Shown here: in pieces, positions 62,792 through 64,000 of the stretch
How positions within the stretch are numbered: the first letter of the stretch is position 1
Layout of the letters: every line of letters starts with the position of its first letter
NCBI RefSeq assembly: GCF_001685395.1
Contig: NZ_CP014167.1
Coordinates: forward strand, 2,733,501 to 2,797,500
Reading direction: 5' to 3'
From: Paenibacillus yonginensis
Lineage (GTDB): Bacteria > Bacillota > Bacilli > Paenibacillales > Paenibacillaceae
Length of the DNA: 64,000 nt
The notes under the pieces: generated by a model
Told to the model about the DNA's origin: nothing
The model's input: the letters and a program-made list of their open reading frames with translations, nothing else
Databases searched by the model: none
Made by a program: the position numbers and the translations under genes

Positions 62792-63622
62792 TTAATCAGC
62801 TTTCGTCCTTTCAGAAACGGCAGCTGCCATTTCGCCAATCCGCTCCGGATGCGTATAGACATTAAACGAATTCCCGCGGATGAAACCAACCGTTGTAATC
62901 CCTAAATCCTCAGCAAGCTGCAAAGCCAGTTCGGTTGGAGCGGACTTGGACAAGACTACCGCGCAGCCGATTTTGGATACCTTGAGCAGAATTTCGGATG
63001 AAATCCGTCCGCTGAATACGATGACCTTGTCGTTCAGGGAAATGTTATTTTTGAGGCAGTAGCCGTAAATTTTGTCCAGCGCATTATGACGGCCGATGTC
63101 CATCCGGGACAATATCATTCCGTTCTTATCGCATAAAGCCGCGTTATGGACGCCGCCGGTCTGCTGGAAGGTCTCCGCCGAGGTTTGCATCAGCTCCATA
63201 AGACGGAAGCAGTCTTCATAGGACAAGTGCACATTAGCTCCCGCGGCCGGTTTGGCCATTTTAGCGTCGTTCATGAAATAGAAGCCCTGCCGGCTTTTGC
63301 CGCAGCAGGATGTGATGTACCGTTTGGAGTGGAAATGCTGGTAAAATTCGTTCAGCTTCTCCGTCTTGATATGCACGTAGCCTTCCCGTTCCTGGAACCA
63401 AAGCTCGTCAATATCCGAATAGGCTTTGATGACGCCTTCAGAAGCCAGAAAGCCGACGACCATATCCTCTACATATTCCGGTGTACACACCATAGTAGCG
63501 AACTCTTCTTTGTTAATTTTGATGGTGACCGGATATTCCGTCACGACCTGATCCTCGATCTCTTCGACCTGGCGGTCCTGATAACGAATCACTTTACGGC
63601 TGACTTCGACCGGTTTAGCCAT
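62792..63622 (-). CDS. fdhD: Formate dehydrogenase accessory sulfurtransferase FdhD
   Basis: 276 aa. The sulfur-carrying cysteine pair is in YITSCCGKS near residue 105. Other family blocks are EYVEDMVVGFLASEGVI, QTGGVHNAALCDKNG, SRMDIGRHNALDKIYGYCL and FSGRISSEILLKVSKIGCAV. FdhD transfers sulfur from a cysteine desulfurase to the molybdenum cofactor of formate dehydrogenase. It follows moaA, a molybdopterin biosynthesis gene, in the same orientation. Confidence 0.95.
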   Translation of the reverse strand: MAKPVEVSRKVIRYQDRQVEEIEDQVVTEYPVTIKINKEEFATMVCTPEYVEDMVVGFLASEGVIKAYSDIDELWFQEREGYVHIKTEKLNEFYQHFHSKRYITSCCGKSRQGFYFMNDAKMAKPAAGANVHLSYEDCFRLMELMQTSAETFQQTGGVHNAALCDKNGMILSRMDIGRHNALDKIYGYCLKNNISLNDKVIVFSGRISSEILLKVSKIGCAVVLSKSAPTELALQLAEDLGITTVGFIRGNSFNVYTHPERIGEMAAAVSERTKAD

Positions 63623-63759
63623 AACTGCTCTCCTCCCTGACTTTTACCTTTCCAAGATTCCGGACTTCCTTCCGGACTTTGCTCCAAAGCTTCTCCCTGC
63701 CTCTTCTCAAACGCCCTTCCGGCGCCCGGCTGCCGCTCGAATCAAACTGCTCTCCGTCG

Positions 63760-64000
63760 TCAGCCCCCGATATGCGACATTTCCACCTTCGGCAGATCTT
63801 TGGTCTGGCTGCGTCTTTCCTCCGAATAGCGGTCCTTGCGTCCTCTCCAGATGTCCGCGATATAAGCCTGAATTTCCTCGTCCGTCAGGTCCGATCTCAG
63901 CTTGTCGCGAAGATCATAACCTTTGGAAGCGAACAAGCAGGTGTATAAGGTGCCTTCGGCCGAAATCCGCGCCCTTGTGCAGCTCGAGCAGAAAGCGTCG
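63760..64000 (-). CDS. moaA: GTP 3',8-cyclase MoaA, C-terminal fragment
   Basis: The last 79 codons are visible; the gene runs off the right edge. [20 protein letters not shown] gives the C-terminal 4Fe-4S cysteines (C-x-x-C and the later C in TCLFA), followed by [20 protein letters not shown], typical of MoaA. It makes the first molybdopterin intermediate from GTP. 137 bp separate it from fdhD. Confidence 0.9.
   Translation of the reverse strand, partial: DAFCSSCTRARISAEGTLYTCLFASKGYDLRDKLRSDLTDEEIQAYIADIWRGRKDRYSEERRSQTKDLPKVEMSHIGG

Overview
The window reads as a Bacillota chromosome of the Paenibacillus/Bacillales type. The evidence is an intact sigma-K gene, a squalene-hopene/tetraprenyl-curcumene cyclase, a fdhD-moaA pair, strong AGGAGG-type ribosome sites with frequent TTG starts, and intrinsic terminators. 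Housekeeping genes sit at both edges (selO, an SseB-like gene, a Zn-ribbon gene and dinB on the left; sigK, the cyclase, a DUF2294 gene, a group II intron, fdhD and moaA on the right). Between them, from about 2.7 to 57.2 kb, lies one long, almost entirely minus-strand accessory locus.

Its core, read in the direction of transcription, has three blocks. (1) 56.9-50.5 kb is toxin module B: a stalk-domain secreted protein, an 1113-aa secreted carrier protein, a WXG/LXG-like toxin with an EndoU-like tip, and its immunity gene. (2) 45.0-33.3 kb is a Tad-like machine: a degenerate GGDEF membrane protein, three ParA/CpaE-like proteins with poor P-loops, a CpaB-like protein, a membrane-anchored TadA ATPase, a fused TadB-TadC-like protein and four pilin-like proteins. 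It runs into toxin module A (stalk protein, carrier protein broken by an IS3 element, NucA/YeeF-like toxin, YezG-like immunity; 33.0-25.5 kb). (3) 24.8-11.1 kb is a type VII secretion operon: EssC/EccC-like ATPase without N-terminal FHA domains, a WXG100 protein, a VWA protein, a YukD-like ubiquitin fold, a Ser/Thr-kinase-like tail-anchored protein, an unassigned possibly EspG-like protein, two more WXG100 proteins, then a 1593-aa Rhs/YD-repeat toxin with a WXG/LXG-like N terminus and its immunity gene.

Three promoters, in front of essC, the CpaB-Tad genes and module B, share one architecture: TCGACA, exactly 21 bp, then TATAAT/TAGAAT with an extended TG. This ties the T7SS, the Tad-like machine and the toxins into one apparent regulon. 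I regard this joint T7SS/Tad-like/carrier-toxin locus as the candidate undescribed system.

Downstream of the Rhs gene and beside module B are displaced ('orphan') toxin-tip/immunity cassettes. They are bounded by a repeated terminator-containing unit and by a 10-bp hinge, CCCGTCCCCT on the plus strand, found in Rhs, LXG-like and orphan genes alike. Two different IS110-family elements, each followed by a serine recombinase and other cargo, start exactly at this hinge. Two identical 1307-bp IS3-family elements interrupt an orphan immunity gene and the module A carrier gene, both with 3-bp target duplications that allow the original frames to be rebuilt. Everything here is from reading the sequence; no database search was run, so family names are by motif recognition.
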